A stretch of DNA of 64,000 nucleotides from Larkinella terrae (GTDB lineage Bacteria > Bacteroidota > Bacteroidia > Cytophagales > Spirosomataceae): NCBI RefSeq assembly GCF_009668025.1, contig NZ_WJXZ01000015.1:62001-126000 (forward strand). The letters run 5' to 3'. Each line of letters begins with the position of its first letter. Positions within the stretch are counted from its first letter, which is position 1. Shown one piece after another: positions 8,426-16,923 of this stretch. The position numbers were made by a program, and so were the translations under genes. The notes under the pieces were generated by a model. The model was given only the letters and a program-made list of their open reading frames with translations. It had not been told where the DNA came from and ran no database searches.

Positions 8426-9427
8426 ATGACTGAAGTTCGCACTAACTGGTCGCGCGAGGAAATCGCCGATATTTATAACTCCCCCGTTCTCGATCTGATT
8501 TACCGTGCCGCTACCGTTCACCGCCAGCATCACGATCCGCAGGAAGTACAGGTTTGTACGTTATTGTCGGTAAAAACCGGTGGTTGCCCCGAAGACTGTG
8601 CGTATTGCCCGCAGGCGGCCCGGTATCATACGAACGTGAAGGTTCACAAGCTGATGGAAGTCGACGAAGTGCTGACGGCCGCTCACCGGGCGAAAGAATC
8701 GGGCAGTACGCGGTTTTGCATGGGCGCTGCCTGGCGGGAAGTGCGTGATAACCGGGATTTCGACAAAGTGCTGGAAATGGTTCAGGGTGTCAACCGGATG
8801 GGCATGGAAGTGTGCTGCACGCTCGGGATGCTGACCGAAAGCCAGGCCGAAAAGCTGAAAAATGCCGGTTTATACGCTTATAACCACAACCTCGACACCA
8901 GCGAAGAATACTACGGCGATATCATTTCGACCCGCACGTACGACGACCGGCTGGATACGCTCGGCCACGTCCGGCAGGCCGGTATTTCGGTTTGCTCGGG
9001 CGGAATCATCGGCATGGGTGAAAGCCATCAGGACCGCATCGGTATGCTGCTGACATTGGCGAATTTACCCGAACATCCGGAATCCGTACCCGTTAACGCC
9101 CTGGTTCCCGTGGAAGGAACGCCCCTGGAAGACCAGCCCCGGGTGTCGGTTTGGGAAATGGTGCGGATGATTGCCACGGCACGGATCATCATGCCGAAAG
9201 CGATGGTACGGTTATCGGCCGGCCGCGTGCGGATGAGCGTTGAAGAACAGGCGCTGTGTTTCCTGGCCGGTGCCAACTCCATTTTTGCCGGTGACAAGCT
9301 GCTGACGACGCCCAATCCCGAAGAAGATCAGGATCGCCAGTTGTTTCAGACGCTGAATATTCGCCCACGGAAGGCATTCAAGGATTCGGAAAAACCGGCA
9401 GTGGTTTTTGAGCAGATTCCGATGTGA
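8426..9427 (+). CDS. bioB: Biotin synthase
   Basis: 333 residues, normal BioB length. A radical-SAM enzyme that inserts sulfur into dethiobiotin to form biotin. The 4Fe-4S cluster motif [10 protein letters not shown] is present (three cysteines spaced CxxxCxxC), as is the second-cluster region with [12 protein letters not shown] and the C-terminal [10 protein letters not shown] arginine motif. Start ATG at 8426 gives [18 protein letters not shown]. An out-of-frame nine-codon ORF starting at 8404 overlaps this start. No other biotin genes are adjacent. A strong terminator follows. Confidence 0.96.
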   Translation: MTEVRTNWSREEIADIYNSPVLDLIYRAATVHRQHHDPQEVQVCTLLSVKTGGCPEDCAYCPQAARYHTNVKVHKLMEVDEVLTAAHRAKESGSTRFCMGAAWREVRDNRDFDKVLEMVQGVNRMGMEVCCTLGMLTESQAEKLKNAGLYAYNHNLDTSEEYYGDIISTRTYDDRLDTLGHVRQAGISVCSGGIIGMGESHQDRIGMLLTLANLPEHPESVPVNALVPVEGTPLEDQPRVSVWEMVRMIATARIIMPKAMVRLSAGRVRMSVEEQALCFLAGANSIFAGDKLLTTPNPEEDQDRQLFQTLNIRPRKAFKDSEKPAVVFEQIPM

Positions 9428-9455
9428 GAAAAGGCAATTCTTCGGCTATAGAAGT

Positions 9456-9486
9456 AGCCCGGTTTGTCAAAAACCGGGCTTTTTTG
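9456..9486 (+). terminator. bioB intrinsic terminator
   Basis: AGCCCGGTTT (9456-9465), loop GTCAA, AAACCGGGCT (9471-9480), followed by TTTTT: a perfect 10-bp stem. It overlaps the promoter-like elements of the next gene. Confidence 0.88.
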
Positions 9487-9494
9487 TATCTTTA
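9463..9494 (+). promoter_or_regulatory. Promoter overlapping the bioB terminator
   Basis: TTTG (9463-9466), 20-bp spacer, TATCTTTA (9487-9494), which matches TAnnTTTG except for the last base. The start codon of the downstream gene at 9498 lies only 4 bp after the -7 box, so the transcript could be leaderless or nearly so. Confidence 0.45.
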
Positions 9495-9497
9495 AGT

Positions 9498-10022
9498 ATG
9501 CCTGATTACCTGTCCACCGCTTTTGATATTGAGATTGATAAATTAACAAACTCCATTGAAAACGCCGTCAGTGGGGAAGTATTCGATACGGAAATTACCC
9601 GATTGACGATTTTGAACGAAAAACAAATCAAAAAGAAAGATTGGGGGTTTAACTGGAAACAGGAATTGAAAGACCCTTCCAGAGAGGTTTATAAGCTGAC
9701 GACGGCAGGCAATAGAATGATCATTCAAGGTCTACTGAGTCTCGAAGATAAAGGTGATCACATTTTTATGCATTTACTTGAAAGCGCAAAATTTAATCAG
9801 GGGAAAACAAAAGTGTATGTTGGCGTACCCGGAAATCTTGTAGCCTATGCCTGCAAACTAGCTTTTGAGAAAAGTTACGACGGATATGTTGCATTTGACT
9901 CTAAATCCGTTCTGATCGAGCATTATCAAAAAATGCTTGGAGCAACCTTATTTCGCGGTCAAAGAATGTACATTGAAACACAAGCCGCTTCGGTACTGGT
10001 TACACGTTATTTTAAAAAATGA
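9498..10022 (+). CDS. GNAT-fold acetyltransferase-like protein, possible toxin
   Basis: About 174 residues from ATG 9498 (MPDYLSTAFDIEIDKLTNS). The C-terminal half has GNAT architecture: a strand and acetyl-CoA turn around VYVGVPGNLVAYA, helix, strand DGYVAFDSKS, helix LIEHYQKMLGA, then FRGQRMYIE. The N-terminal half contains the charged KQIKKKDWGFNW stretch. The gene is visibly more AT-rich than its neighbours, and a small basic protein begins 4 bp after its stop. GNAT toxins (TacT/AtaT type) acetylate aminoacyl-tRNA; a toxin role here is inferred from size, pairing and composition. A housekeeping acetyltransferase is the alternative. Confidence 0.6.
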   Translation: MPDYLSTAFDIEIDKLTNSIENAVSGEVFDTEITRLTILNEKQIKKKDWGFNWKQELKDPSREVYKLTTAGNRMIIQGLLSLEDKGDHIFMHLLESAKFNQGKTKVYVGVPGNLVAYACKLAFEKSYDGYVAFDSKSVLIEHYQKMLGATLFRGQRMYIETQAASVLVTRYFKK

Positions 10023-10026
10023 AATC

Positions 10027-10227
10027 ATGGGATTAATCAGAGAACCTAAAAGCATAGATTTCGTAATTGAATCCAAGCCCTGGACAGAAGATGAATTAGT
10101 TGAGTTTCGGGCTTTGATCAAGAAGAACAAAGAGGAAAGAAAGGCTAAAATTCAACAGAAGGTGAGCGTATCTAAAAGAAAAGCAAAAGTAATAGCTGAC
10201 ACTTCTTCGCCTATTGCAAAGAAGTAA
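10027..10227 (+). CDS. Small Lys-rich protein, possible antitoxin
   Basis: 66 residues from ATG 10027. An acidic/aromatic N-terminus (KSIDFVIESKPWTEDELVEF) is followed by a highly basic, probably helical C-terminal half rich in Lys and Arg. It has no signal peptide and no membrane segment. It starts 4 bp after the GNAT-like gene, so the two are almost certainly co-translated. Size, charge split and pairing resemble antitoxins, but the order (larger gene first) is the reverse of many GNAT modules, and no recognised DNA-binding domain is seen. Confidence 0.55.
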   Translation: MGLIREPKSIDFVIESKPWTEDELVEFRALIKKNKEERKAKIQQKVSVSKRKAKVIADTSSPIAKK

Positions 10228-10266
10228 ACAACCCTAAATTCTGTTGAAAAAAATCTAGTTTGACCC

Positions 10267-11523
10267 TTACTTCACCACCACGCCCCGTTCCTTCCCGATC
10301 GTATTGATCAGCGCATCTTCGATGCGGTCGATGGCCCGTTCGAACGTCCATTGCTCCTGAACCAACCGCCGGGCGTTGCGCGAAAGGCGCTCAAACTCCC
10401 CGCTGTCGGTCAAAACCCGCTCAACAGCGTGGGCCATTTCCGACGCTTTCCGATTGACTAACAAGCCGTTGTAATTATCGATAATGGTCTCCCGAACCCC
10501 GCCTTCGGCTACGGCAACTACCGGCAAACCGCAGGCATTGGCCTCCAGCGGAGCCAGCCCGAAGGGTTCGAGCGTGGAGGTATAAAGCAAACACGAAGCC
10601 GTATTGAGCAACTGAATCAGCTCTTCATGAGGAATTTTTTCGCGGGGTTCAAACTGTACATTTCGCTTCTGACTTAAGTCCCGCAATTGATTGACGTAAA
10701 CCGTATCACCCATGTCGCCTACCCAAACCAGTTTAGGGCGCGTCTTTTCGGGAATCAGTGCCAGCGACTCGATCGCCAGGTCCGGGCGTTTGTGCTGAAA
10801 AAAAGCGCCCAGGCCCATCACAAACGGTTCACGGGGTAAATTTTGGAAGGGAAACAGGCTGGAGTCAATGCCCAGGTAACAGACTTCACCCGCTCCGCCG
10901 TAGGCCCGCAGCAGGTTTTCATTACTAAAATACGAGTTGACCAGGACCTTATCGTAGCTGCGGTAGTTATAAATTTCTTCCCGCACCCGCACCCGCGCCT
11001 GACGGATTTTAAAAATATCATCCCAATATTTCTCCCGGTAATCGGACTTCGTCCAATTGCCGTTGGCGGCTGGCAGCCCTTCCCAAATGAGCGATGGTGA
11101 CGATTCAAACAAAAACCGGTTAGGTTCGCCCAGGTACAATGCCTTGGGAATGTTGATAAACCGGCCGATATAGGGCATTGAAAAGGTAATGCAGGCATTG
11201 GCGAAGAGGACGTCAAAACCGCCCGCGTTGATTTCATCGGCGCACCGGCTGCAAAAATCGAGCATCCGCCGAATGCGGGTTTCCGGCTCAAATTTCATGG
11301 CCCACAGTTTATCCCGGTATTGATCACGAATGCGGATATCCATCGACAAGGGCAGGACGTGCGTCTTGGTCACGTACTGATCCACATCCAAAAACTGACT
11401 GTCGGCTTCCGACGACGTCCAGACTTCAATCGTGTGCCCGCGCTGTGCCAGTCCTTTAATGTGCTGGTGTAAAGCCCGACTTCCTCCCCCACTCCGCAGG
11501 TTATGCCAAACTGCAATTTTCAT
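10267..11523 (-). CDS. Glycosyltransferase family 4 protein
   Basis: 418 residues from ATG 11523 (MKIAVWHNLRSGGGSRALHQ). GT-B fold: the N-terminal acceptor domain has the Gly-rich RSGGGSR turn, and the C-terminal nucleotide-sugar domain has GLGAFFQHKRPDLAIESLAL and the E-x7-E motif in STLEPFGLAPLEANACGLP. It transfers a sugar from an activated donor to an unknown acceptor in the cytoplasm, likely for exopolysaccharide or glycolipid. It stands apart from any glycan cluster. It lies 61 bp downstream of the phosphodiesterase gene on the same strand. Confidence 0.88.
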   Translation of the reverse strand: MKIAVWHNLRSGGGSRALHQHIKGLAQRGHTIEVWTSSEADSQFLDVDQYVTKTHVLPLSMDIRIRDQYRDKLWAMKFEPETRIRRMLDFCSRCADEINAGGFDVLFANACITFSMPYIGRFINIPKALYLGEPNRFLFESSPSLIWEGLPAANGNWTKSDYREKYWDDIFKIRQARVRVREEIYNYRSYDKVLVNSYFSNENLLRAYGGAGEVCYLGIDSSLFPFQNLPREPFVMGLGAFFQHKRPDLAIESLALIPEKTRPKLVWVGDMGDTVYVNQLRDLSQKRNVQFEPREKIPHEELIQLLNTASCLLYTSTLEPFGLAPLEANACGLPVVAVAEGGVRETIIDNYNGLLVNRKASEMAHAVERVLTDSGEFERLSRNARRLVQEQWTFERAIDRIEDALINTIGKERGVVVK

Positions 11524-11583
11524 CAATGACCGCCAATTCAGGTAAAACAGCTGCCAATATAGTATCTTTTTTTGGCAACTTTT

Positions 11584-12081
11584 TTACCGCGTCCCCAATT
11601 CTATCACTTCCATGTTCGTGATCCGGCCCGCATCAAGCCCAAAACGAAGACAGGTCCGCACCGAATGAAAACCGTGCTTGCCGGCTGCTCCGGGATTGAT
11701 AAACAGCAGGTTATTGATTTTCGGATCGCGAACAACCTTCAAAATATGCGAATGCCCGCAGACGAACACATCCGGCGGATTCATCAGCAAATCAGGCCGG
11801 ACAATAGGATTATACCGGGGCGGAGTGCCGCCAATATGGGTCATCCAGACGGATAACCCTTCCAACTCAAACCGCTGGTTTTCGGGGCATTCATAAGCCA
11901 CGGCCTTGTCGTCGATATTTCCGAAAACGCCCCGAAACGGTTTAAAAGCCTTTAAATCATCGATGATTTTAACGGAACCCACGTCGCCCGCGTGCCAGAT
12001 TTCGTCACATTGGGCGAAGTGAGTAAAGATTTGCGGGTCTAAAAAACCGTGGGTGTCGGAAAGCAGGCCGATGCGGATCAA
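11584..12081 (-). CDS. YfcE-like metallophosphoesterase
   Basis: 165 residues. Calcineurin-like phosphoesterase motifs appear in order: SDTHG (D and H metal ligands), HAGDVGS, GNIDD, THIGG, and CGHSH near the C-terminus. This is the YfcE/MJ0936 type that cleaves phosphodiesters with two metal ions; the physiological substrate is unknown. The reading frame seems to start with TTG at 12081 (MIRIGLLSDTHG): an in-frame stop lies five codons upstream and no ATG precedes the SDTHG motif. Likely co-transcribed with the downstream glycosyltransferase. Confidence 0.85.
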   Translation of the reverse strand: MIRIGLLSDTHGFLDPQIFTHFAQCDEIWHAGDVGSVKIIDDLKAFKPFRGVFGNIDDKAVAYECPENQRFELEGLSVWMTHIGGTPPRYNPIVRPDLLMNPPDVFVCGHSHILKVVRDPKINNLLFINPGAAGKHGFHSVRTCLRFGLDAGRITNMEVIELGTR

Positions 12082-12085
12082 GTTA

Positions 12086-12178
12086 CACAGGGTTTATCAG
12101 GCGGGGCCGCCCATGCGGAAAATCAAAGGTAATCAATGACTCCCCGATAAACGCTGATTCCCCCTGATAAACTCTGTG
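12086..12178. repeat. Intergenic inverted-word cluster
   Basis: CACAGGGTTTATCAGGCGGGG (12086-12106; two short segments CACAGGGTTTATCAGG and CGGGG) is mirrored at 12160-12178 by a near-exact reverse complement ending GATAAACTCTGTG. A third partial copy, CCCCGATAAACGCTG, lies between them. It fills the gap between the efflux channel gene and the phosphodiesterase gene. Confidence 0.65.
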
Positions 12179-12191
12179 CTATAGCTGGAAA

Positions 12192-13649
12192 TCACTCCCA
12201 ACCCCCACCCAGCGCCCGATACAAATCAATGACGGATAAAAACTGCGCTCGTTTCGTGTTGATCAACGACAGTTCGGCCGCCAGCACACTCCGCTGCGCC
12301 GTGATCACTTCCAGATACGAAGCATAACCAGTGGCAAATAATTCGTCGGAAATCGTCGCTGCCTGACCCAGAACCTTCACTTCCTGATCCTGCAAATCGG
12401 CGACTTTCCGGAAGTTCTCGATGCCCCGCAGACTGGTCATCACTTCGCTGAAACCGGTCAATACGGTTTTCTGGTAGCCATAAAAAGCTTCCCGACTCTG
12501 CGCGACCGTCAACGCATAATTCGATTTCAGATAACGCCGATTGAAAACCGGAGCCGCCAGTCCGCCCACCAGTCCGAAGGCCAGCGAAGCGGGGTCCAGC
12601 AAAACCGACGCCCGGAACGCATTCAGGCCCACATACGGCGTCAGATTCACCGAGGGCAGAAATTCGGCGCGGGCCACCTCCACATCGATGTTTGCGGCCT
12701 CCATCGCGAGCTCGGCCTGTTGAATATCCGGTCGGCGACGCAGCATCTGGCTCGGAATGCCTGCCGAAACCCGGGCCGGAAGCTCCTGATTGCTGATGGT
12801 TTTGCTACGCGGAATTCGCTGGGGAAACCGCCCCAGCAACTGATTCAACTGGTTTTCAGCCTCCACAATCTGCTGCTGCACCTGCGCTTCAAGGCTTCGG
12901 GTGTTGAGCAATTGGGCGTTGAATTGCTGAACGGCCAGCTCGGTAACCCGACCGGCGGCTTTCTGCACCACCACCAATTCGGAAGCCCGTCTTTGCAAAG
13001 CTTCATTTTCGCGGATAATTTCCAGCTCGCTGTCCAGTGCCAAAAGACTGTAATACAACCGGGCCACTTCAGCAATCAATGAAGTGGTGATCAGATGCCG
13101 CCCTTTCTCCGTCGCCAGGAACCGGACGTAAGCGGCCCGTTTGCGGTTTCGCAGTTTGCCCCACAGGTCGATCTCCCAATTGCTCCGAAAACCCAGAAAG
13201 TAATCGGGCGTTACGGTGGGAATCCGCTTATCTCCTTTGATATTGGGCGACAGATTGGTATCGAAATTTCCAACACCATTCAGCGTATATTGCCCAAACC
13301 GGTCGACCCCAACGGCCGCAACGGCATTGACGGACGGAACCAACGCACCCCGGGTATATTCAAAATTGGCCCGGGCCATTTCAATGCGCTGGCTTGCCAT
13401 CTGCAAATCCGGATTCCGGGCCAGCGCCGTATCGATCAGGCTTTCCAGATCTGCATCCGAAAAGAACGCTTTCCAGTCCAGACTGCCGATGGTTGTCGAA
13501 TCCGTATTTCCGGAAAAAGAAGTCGGCAATGGTCTCGCGTTGGGTAATCGCAGCGGTTCGGCCACCCGGCAACTGTTCAGTACTAAAACCGGGGCAAGAA
13601 AAAAGATAAGTCGTTGAATACTAAATTTATGAATGAACGGTCGTGCCAT
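12192..13649 (-). CDS. TolC/NodT-family outer-membrane efflux lipoprotein
   Basis: About 485 residues from ATG 13649; the signal peptide ends in a lipobox (LVLNSC), as in OprM/CusC/NodT channels. The two TolC repeat halves are visible, with LEAQVQQQIVEAENQLNQLL and the RRPDIQQAELAMEAANIDVE motif typical of NodT proteins. It forms the trimeric outer-membrane exit duct of the pump. Its start overlaps the 3' end of the RND pump gene by 23 bp, so translation is probably coupled. Confidence 0.93.
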   Translation of the reverse strand: MARPFIHKFSIQRLIFFLAPVLVLNSCRVAEPLRLPNARPLPTSFSGNTDSTTIGSLDWKAFFSDADLESLIDTALARNPDLQMASQRIEMARANFEYTRGALVPSVNAVAAVGVDRFGQYTLNGVGNFDTNLSPNIKGDKRIPTVTPDYFLGFRSNWEIDLWGKLRNRKRAAYVRFLATEKGRHLITTSLIAEVARLYYSLLALDSELEIIRENEALQRRASELVVVQKAAGRVTELAVQQFNAQLLNTRSLEAQVQQQIVEAENQLNQLLGRFPQRIPRSKTISNQELPARVSAGIPSQMLRRRPDIQQAELAMEAANIDVEVARAEFLPSVNLTPYVGLNAFRASVLLDPASLAFGLVGGLAAPVFNRRYLKSNYALTVAQSREAFYGYQKTVLTGFSEVMTSLRGIENFRKVADLQDQEVKVLGQAATISDELFATGYASYLEVITAQRSVLAAELSLINTKRAQFLSVIDLYRALGGGWE

Positions 13650-16600
13650 TTTCGTGAGGTTGAGTGAATACCGGAACCCGATCAGCGTCGTCGTCATGGG
13701 GCGGTTTTGACTGGAGTAGTTTGGCGAGTTTGGCAAAAGCCACGTACAGTCCGGGGATGAGGAAAAGGCCGAAAACCGTACCGATGAGCATCCCGCCCGC
13801 AGCCGCCGTACCGATGGAGCGGTTGCCGAGCGCACCCGCGCCCGAAGCAATACAGAGCGGCACCAGTCCGGCAATGAACGCAAAGGAAGTCATCAGAATC
13901 GGACGCAAACGCGACAGCGCGCCTTCCATCGCAGCCTTCAGAATCGACAGGCCCTCCTGCTGCTTCTGGTGGGCGAACTCCACGATCAGGATCGCGTTTT
14001 TACCCAGCAAACCGATCAGCATGACCAGCGAAACCTGTGCGTAAATGTTGTTTTGCAAACCGGCCAGTTGCAAACACAGGAACGAACCAAAAACGCCAGC
14101 AGGCAGCGACAGCAAAACCGCCAGCGGCAAAAACAGGCTTTCGTACTGCGCCACCAGCAGGAGGTACACGAACACCAGACAGATGACAAAAATCCAGATC
14201 GCCTGATCGCCCGACAGCACTTCCTCGCGCGTCATGCCCGACCAGTCGAAGGTAAAACCGCGCGGCAGTTTTTCCTTCGCCACTTCCTGAATGGCCTTGA
14301 TGGCGTCTCCACTGCTGTAACCGGGCGCCGATTCGCCGTTGATCATGGCCGAGGTAAACATGTTGTAGCGGGTCAGTTGCTCCGGCCCGTAGACGCGTTC
14401 CATCGTAATAAAATTGGAATACGGCACCATCTCACCCTGTTTGTTTTTCACCCGCATGTTCAGCACGTCCTCCGGTTTGGCGCGGTATTTGGGCGCGGCC
14501 TGCACCATCACCTTGTACATCTGATTGAACCGGATGAAATTAGACGCGTAAAAACTGCCCATCAGCGTCTGAAGCGTGCTCATGGCATTGTCGATGGAAA
14601 CGCCTTTCTGAGCGGCTTTATCCTGATCGACGTGCAGCACATATTGCGGAAAACTGGGGTCGAAACTGGTGAAAACCCGGCTGATTTCCGGGCGTTTTTC
14701 CAGCTCCGCGATAAACTGATCGGTTACCTGTTTCGTTTTTTGCAGGTTATCGCTCCGGGTCCGATCCTGAAGCCGGATTTCAAAACCGCTCGAATTCCCA
14801 AAACCGGGTACGGTGGGCGGAGAGAAAAACTGGATGCTGGCGTCATTGATGGTTTTGGTTTTTTCGGCCAGAATCGCAATCACGTCGTCAACCGACTCTT
14901 TCCGTTCGTCCCAGCTTTTGAGGTTGATCATGCCCATGCCGTAAGACGCCCCCGCGCCGTCGGTCATCAGACTCAGCCCCGCCAGCGTGGAAACGTTTTC
15001 GACCGATTCCAGTTTGGAAGCCGCCTGCTGAACCTGATCCATCACTTCTTCCGTCCGCTCGACGGTGGCCCCAACGGGCGTCGTCACGTTCACGTAAATC
15101 ATGCCCTGATCTTCCGTAGGAATAAAACCGGCGGGAAGAATCGTATTGATGCCCCAGGTGGCCGCAATAAACAGCAGCAGAACGCCCCAGGTCACCACGC
15201 CCCGCGTGACAAACGGACGCAAACCGCGCCGGTATTTTCCGGCCAGCGACTCATATCCACGGTTGAATCCGGCAAAAAACCGCCCCAATAATCCTTTCTG
15301 TTCGCCGTGGACCGGTCGCAGTAACAAGGCGCACAAAGCCGGGGTCAGCGTCACGGCATTGATCCCGGAAATCACAATCGAAATGGCCAGCGTCAGCGAG
15401 AATTGCCGGTAAAAAATCCCTACCGGTCCCGACAGAAAAGCGACCGGAATAAAAACCGCCGACATCACCAGCGTAATGGCGACAATAGCTCCGCTGATTT
15501 CCTTCATGGCCGCAAACGTGGCCGCACGCGGAGTCAGGTGGTCTTCAGTCATTTTGGCGTGAACGGCCTCCACGACCACGATCGCATTATCGACCACAAT
15601 CCCGATAGCCAGCACCAACGCAAAGAGGGTGAGGAGGTTAACCGAAAAACCGATCACGTCCATAAACGCAAACGTCCCTACCAGCGCCACCGGAACCGCC
15701 AGCGCGCAGATCAGTGTTGAGCGCCAATCCTGCAGAAACAGAAAGACAACGATGAACACCAGAATGAAGGCTTCGAACAGCGTGCGGACCACTTCGTGGA
15801 TGGACGCGTCGAGAAAGCGCGAAACGTCGTAGGCAAAATTATAGGTCATGCCCGGCGGAAACGTCGTTTCCTTCAACTCTGCTAGGCGGTTTTTCACGTT
15901 CTTAATCACTTCCTGCGCGTTGGAACCGGGCCGCTGTTTGAGCATAATGGCCGCCGAGGGCCGCCCGTCGTTCTTGGACAGAATTCCGTAATCCAGCGAG
16001 CCGAATTCCACTTCGGCCACGTCTTTCAACCGCAAAATCGAACCGTCGTCCTCGGTTCGGATCACGATATTTTCGTATTGCGTCGGTTCGATAAATTTTC
16101 CCGTGTAGCGCAAAACGTACTGCAAAACCTGCGCGTCGCGGTCGGCACTTTCGCCGGCTTTTCCCGGTGCGGCTTCCACGTTCTGTTCGCGAATAGCGGC
16201 CACGACATCATCGGCCGATACCTCGTACGCCGTCATGCGATCCGGTTTGAGCCAAACCCGCATCGAGTATTCCCGCGCACCCAGAATATCGACGAACCCG
16301 ACCCCGTCGATGCGCTTGAGCTCGGCTAAGATGTTGATATCGGCGAAGTTGTAAATAAATTTTTCGTCCGCAGTAGAGTCACTGCTAATCAGGTTGAGGT
16401 ACAGCAACATACTGTTCACCTCTTTTTCGGTCGTAACCCCAGCTTTAATGACCTCTTCCGGAAGTTCATCCAGAACGGTCGTCACCCGGTTTTGGACGTT
16501 GACCGCAGCCAGGTCCGGATCGGTCCCGACCTTGAAGAAAACCTGGATCAGGGTTGAGCCATCATTTCCCGAAATGGCGGTCATATACGTCATGTTCGGT

Positions 16601-16815
16601 ACACCGTTGATCGCCCGCTCCAGCGGCATGGCAACGGCTTTGGTACTCACTTCGGCATTGGCACCGGTATAATTTGCGGTTACGACCACCGAGGGCGGCA
16701 CAATGTCCGGGAATTGGGTAACGGGTAAATTCATCAGCGACAATACGCCCAGCAGCGTAATCAAAACCGAGATCACGGCGGAGAGTAAAGGCCTTTTTAT
16801 GAAGGTGTTAAACAT
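13627..16815 (-). CDS. HAE1-family RND efflux pump (AcrB-like)
   Basis: 1062 residues, normal length for hydrophobe/amphiphile efflux RND permeases. Twelve membrane segments and two large periplasmic loops. It begins MFNTFIKRPLLSAVISVLI and ends cytoplasmic. The TM10 Lys of the proton relay is present (GLLGKNAILIVEF). In TM4 the usual Asp-Asp pair reads Asp-Asn (IVVDNAIVVVEAVH; codons GAT AAT), so one relay acid is missing. It pumps drugs or detergents using the proton gradient. Middle gene of adaptor-pump-channel operon; 108 bp separate it from the adaptor. Confidence 0.95.
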   Translation of the reverse strand: MFNTFIKRPLLSAVISVLITLLGVLSLMNLPVTQFPDIVPPSVVVTANYTGANAEVSTKAVAMPLERAINGVPNMTYMTAISGNDGSTLIQVFFKVGTDPDLAAVNVQNRVTTVLDELPEEVIKAGVTTEKEVNSMLLYLNLISSDSTADEKFIYNFADINILAELKRIDGVGFVDILGAREYSMRVWLKPDRMTAYEVSADDVVAAIREQNVEAAPGKAGESADRDAQVLQYVLRYTGKFIEPTQYENIVIRTEDDGSILRLKDVAEVEFGSLDYGILSKNDGRPSAAIMLKQRPGSNAQEVIKNVKNRLAELKETTFPPGMTYNFAYDVSRFLDASIHEVVRTLFEAFILVFIVVFLFLQDWRSTLICALAVPVALVGTFAFMDVIGFSVNLLTLFALVLAIGIVVDNAIVVVEAVHAKMTEDHLTPRAATFAAMKEISGAIVAITLVMSAVFIPVAFLSGPVGIFYRQFSLTLAISIVISGINAVTLTPALCALLLRPVHGEQKGLLGRFFAGFNRGYESLAGKYRRGLRPFVTRGVVTWGVLLLFIAATWGINTILPAGFIPTEDQGMIYVNVTTPVGATVERTEEVMDQVQQAASKLESVENVSTLAGLSLMTDGAGASYGMGMINLKSWDERKESVDDVIAILAEKTKTINDASIQFFSPPTVPGFGNSSGFEIRLQDRTRSDNLQKTKQVTDQFIAELEKRPEISRVFTSFDPSFPQYVLHVDQDKAAQKGVSIDNAMSTLQTLMGSFYASNFIRFNQMYKVMVQAAPKYRAKPEDVLNMRVKNKQGEMVPYSNFITMERVYGPEQLTRYNMFTSAMINGESAPGYSSGDAIKAIQEVAKEKLPRGFTFDWSGMTREEVLSGDQAIWIFVICLVFVYLLLVAQYESLFLPLAVLLSLPAGVFGSFLCLQLAGLQNNIYAQVSLVMLIGLLGKNAILIVEFAHQKQQEGLSILKAAMEGALSRLRPILMTSFAFIAGLVPLCIASGAGALGNRSIGTAAAGGMLIGTVFGLFLIPGLYVAFAKLAKLLQSKPPHDDDADRVPVFTQPHENGTTVHS

Positions 16816-16923
16816 GATAAAGCGATAGTGAAATCTACAATACGGCCGCCCTGTGACCGCAGTTGCGACACAAGGCTGCTTTAACGTGTAGAGATGGATG
16901 TAGCAATCGGAAAGCTCAGCCGG

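Noticed and set aside
13969-15291. 440-residue plus-strand frame antisense to the RND pump gene
   Set aside because: A shadow of the high-GC third positions of the pump gene; His/Arg/Gln-rich with no recognisable domain. The pump frame is unambiguous.
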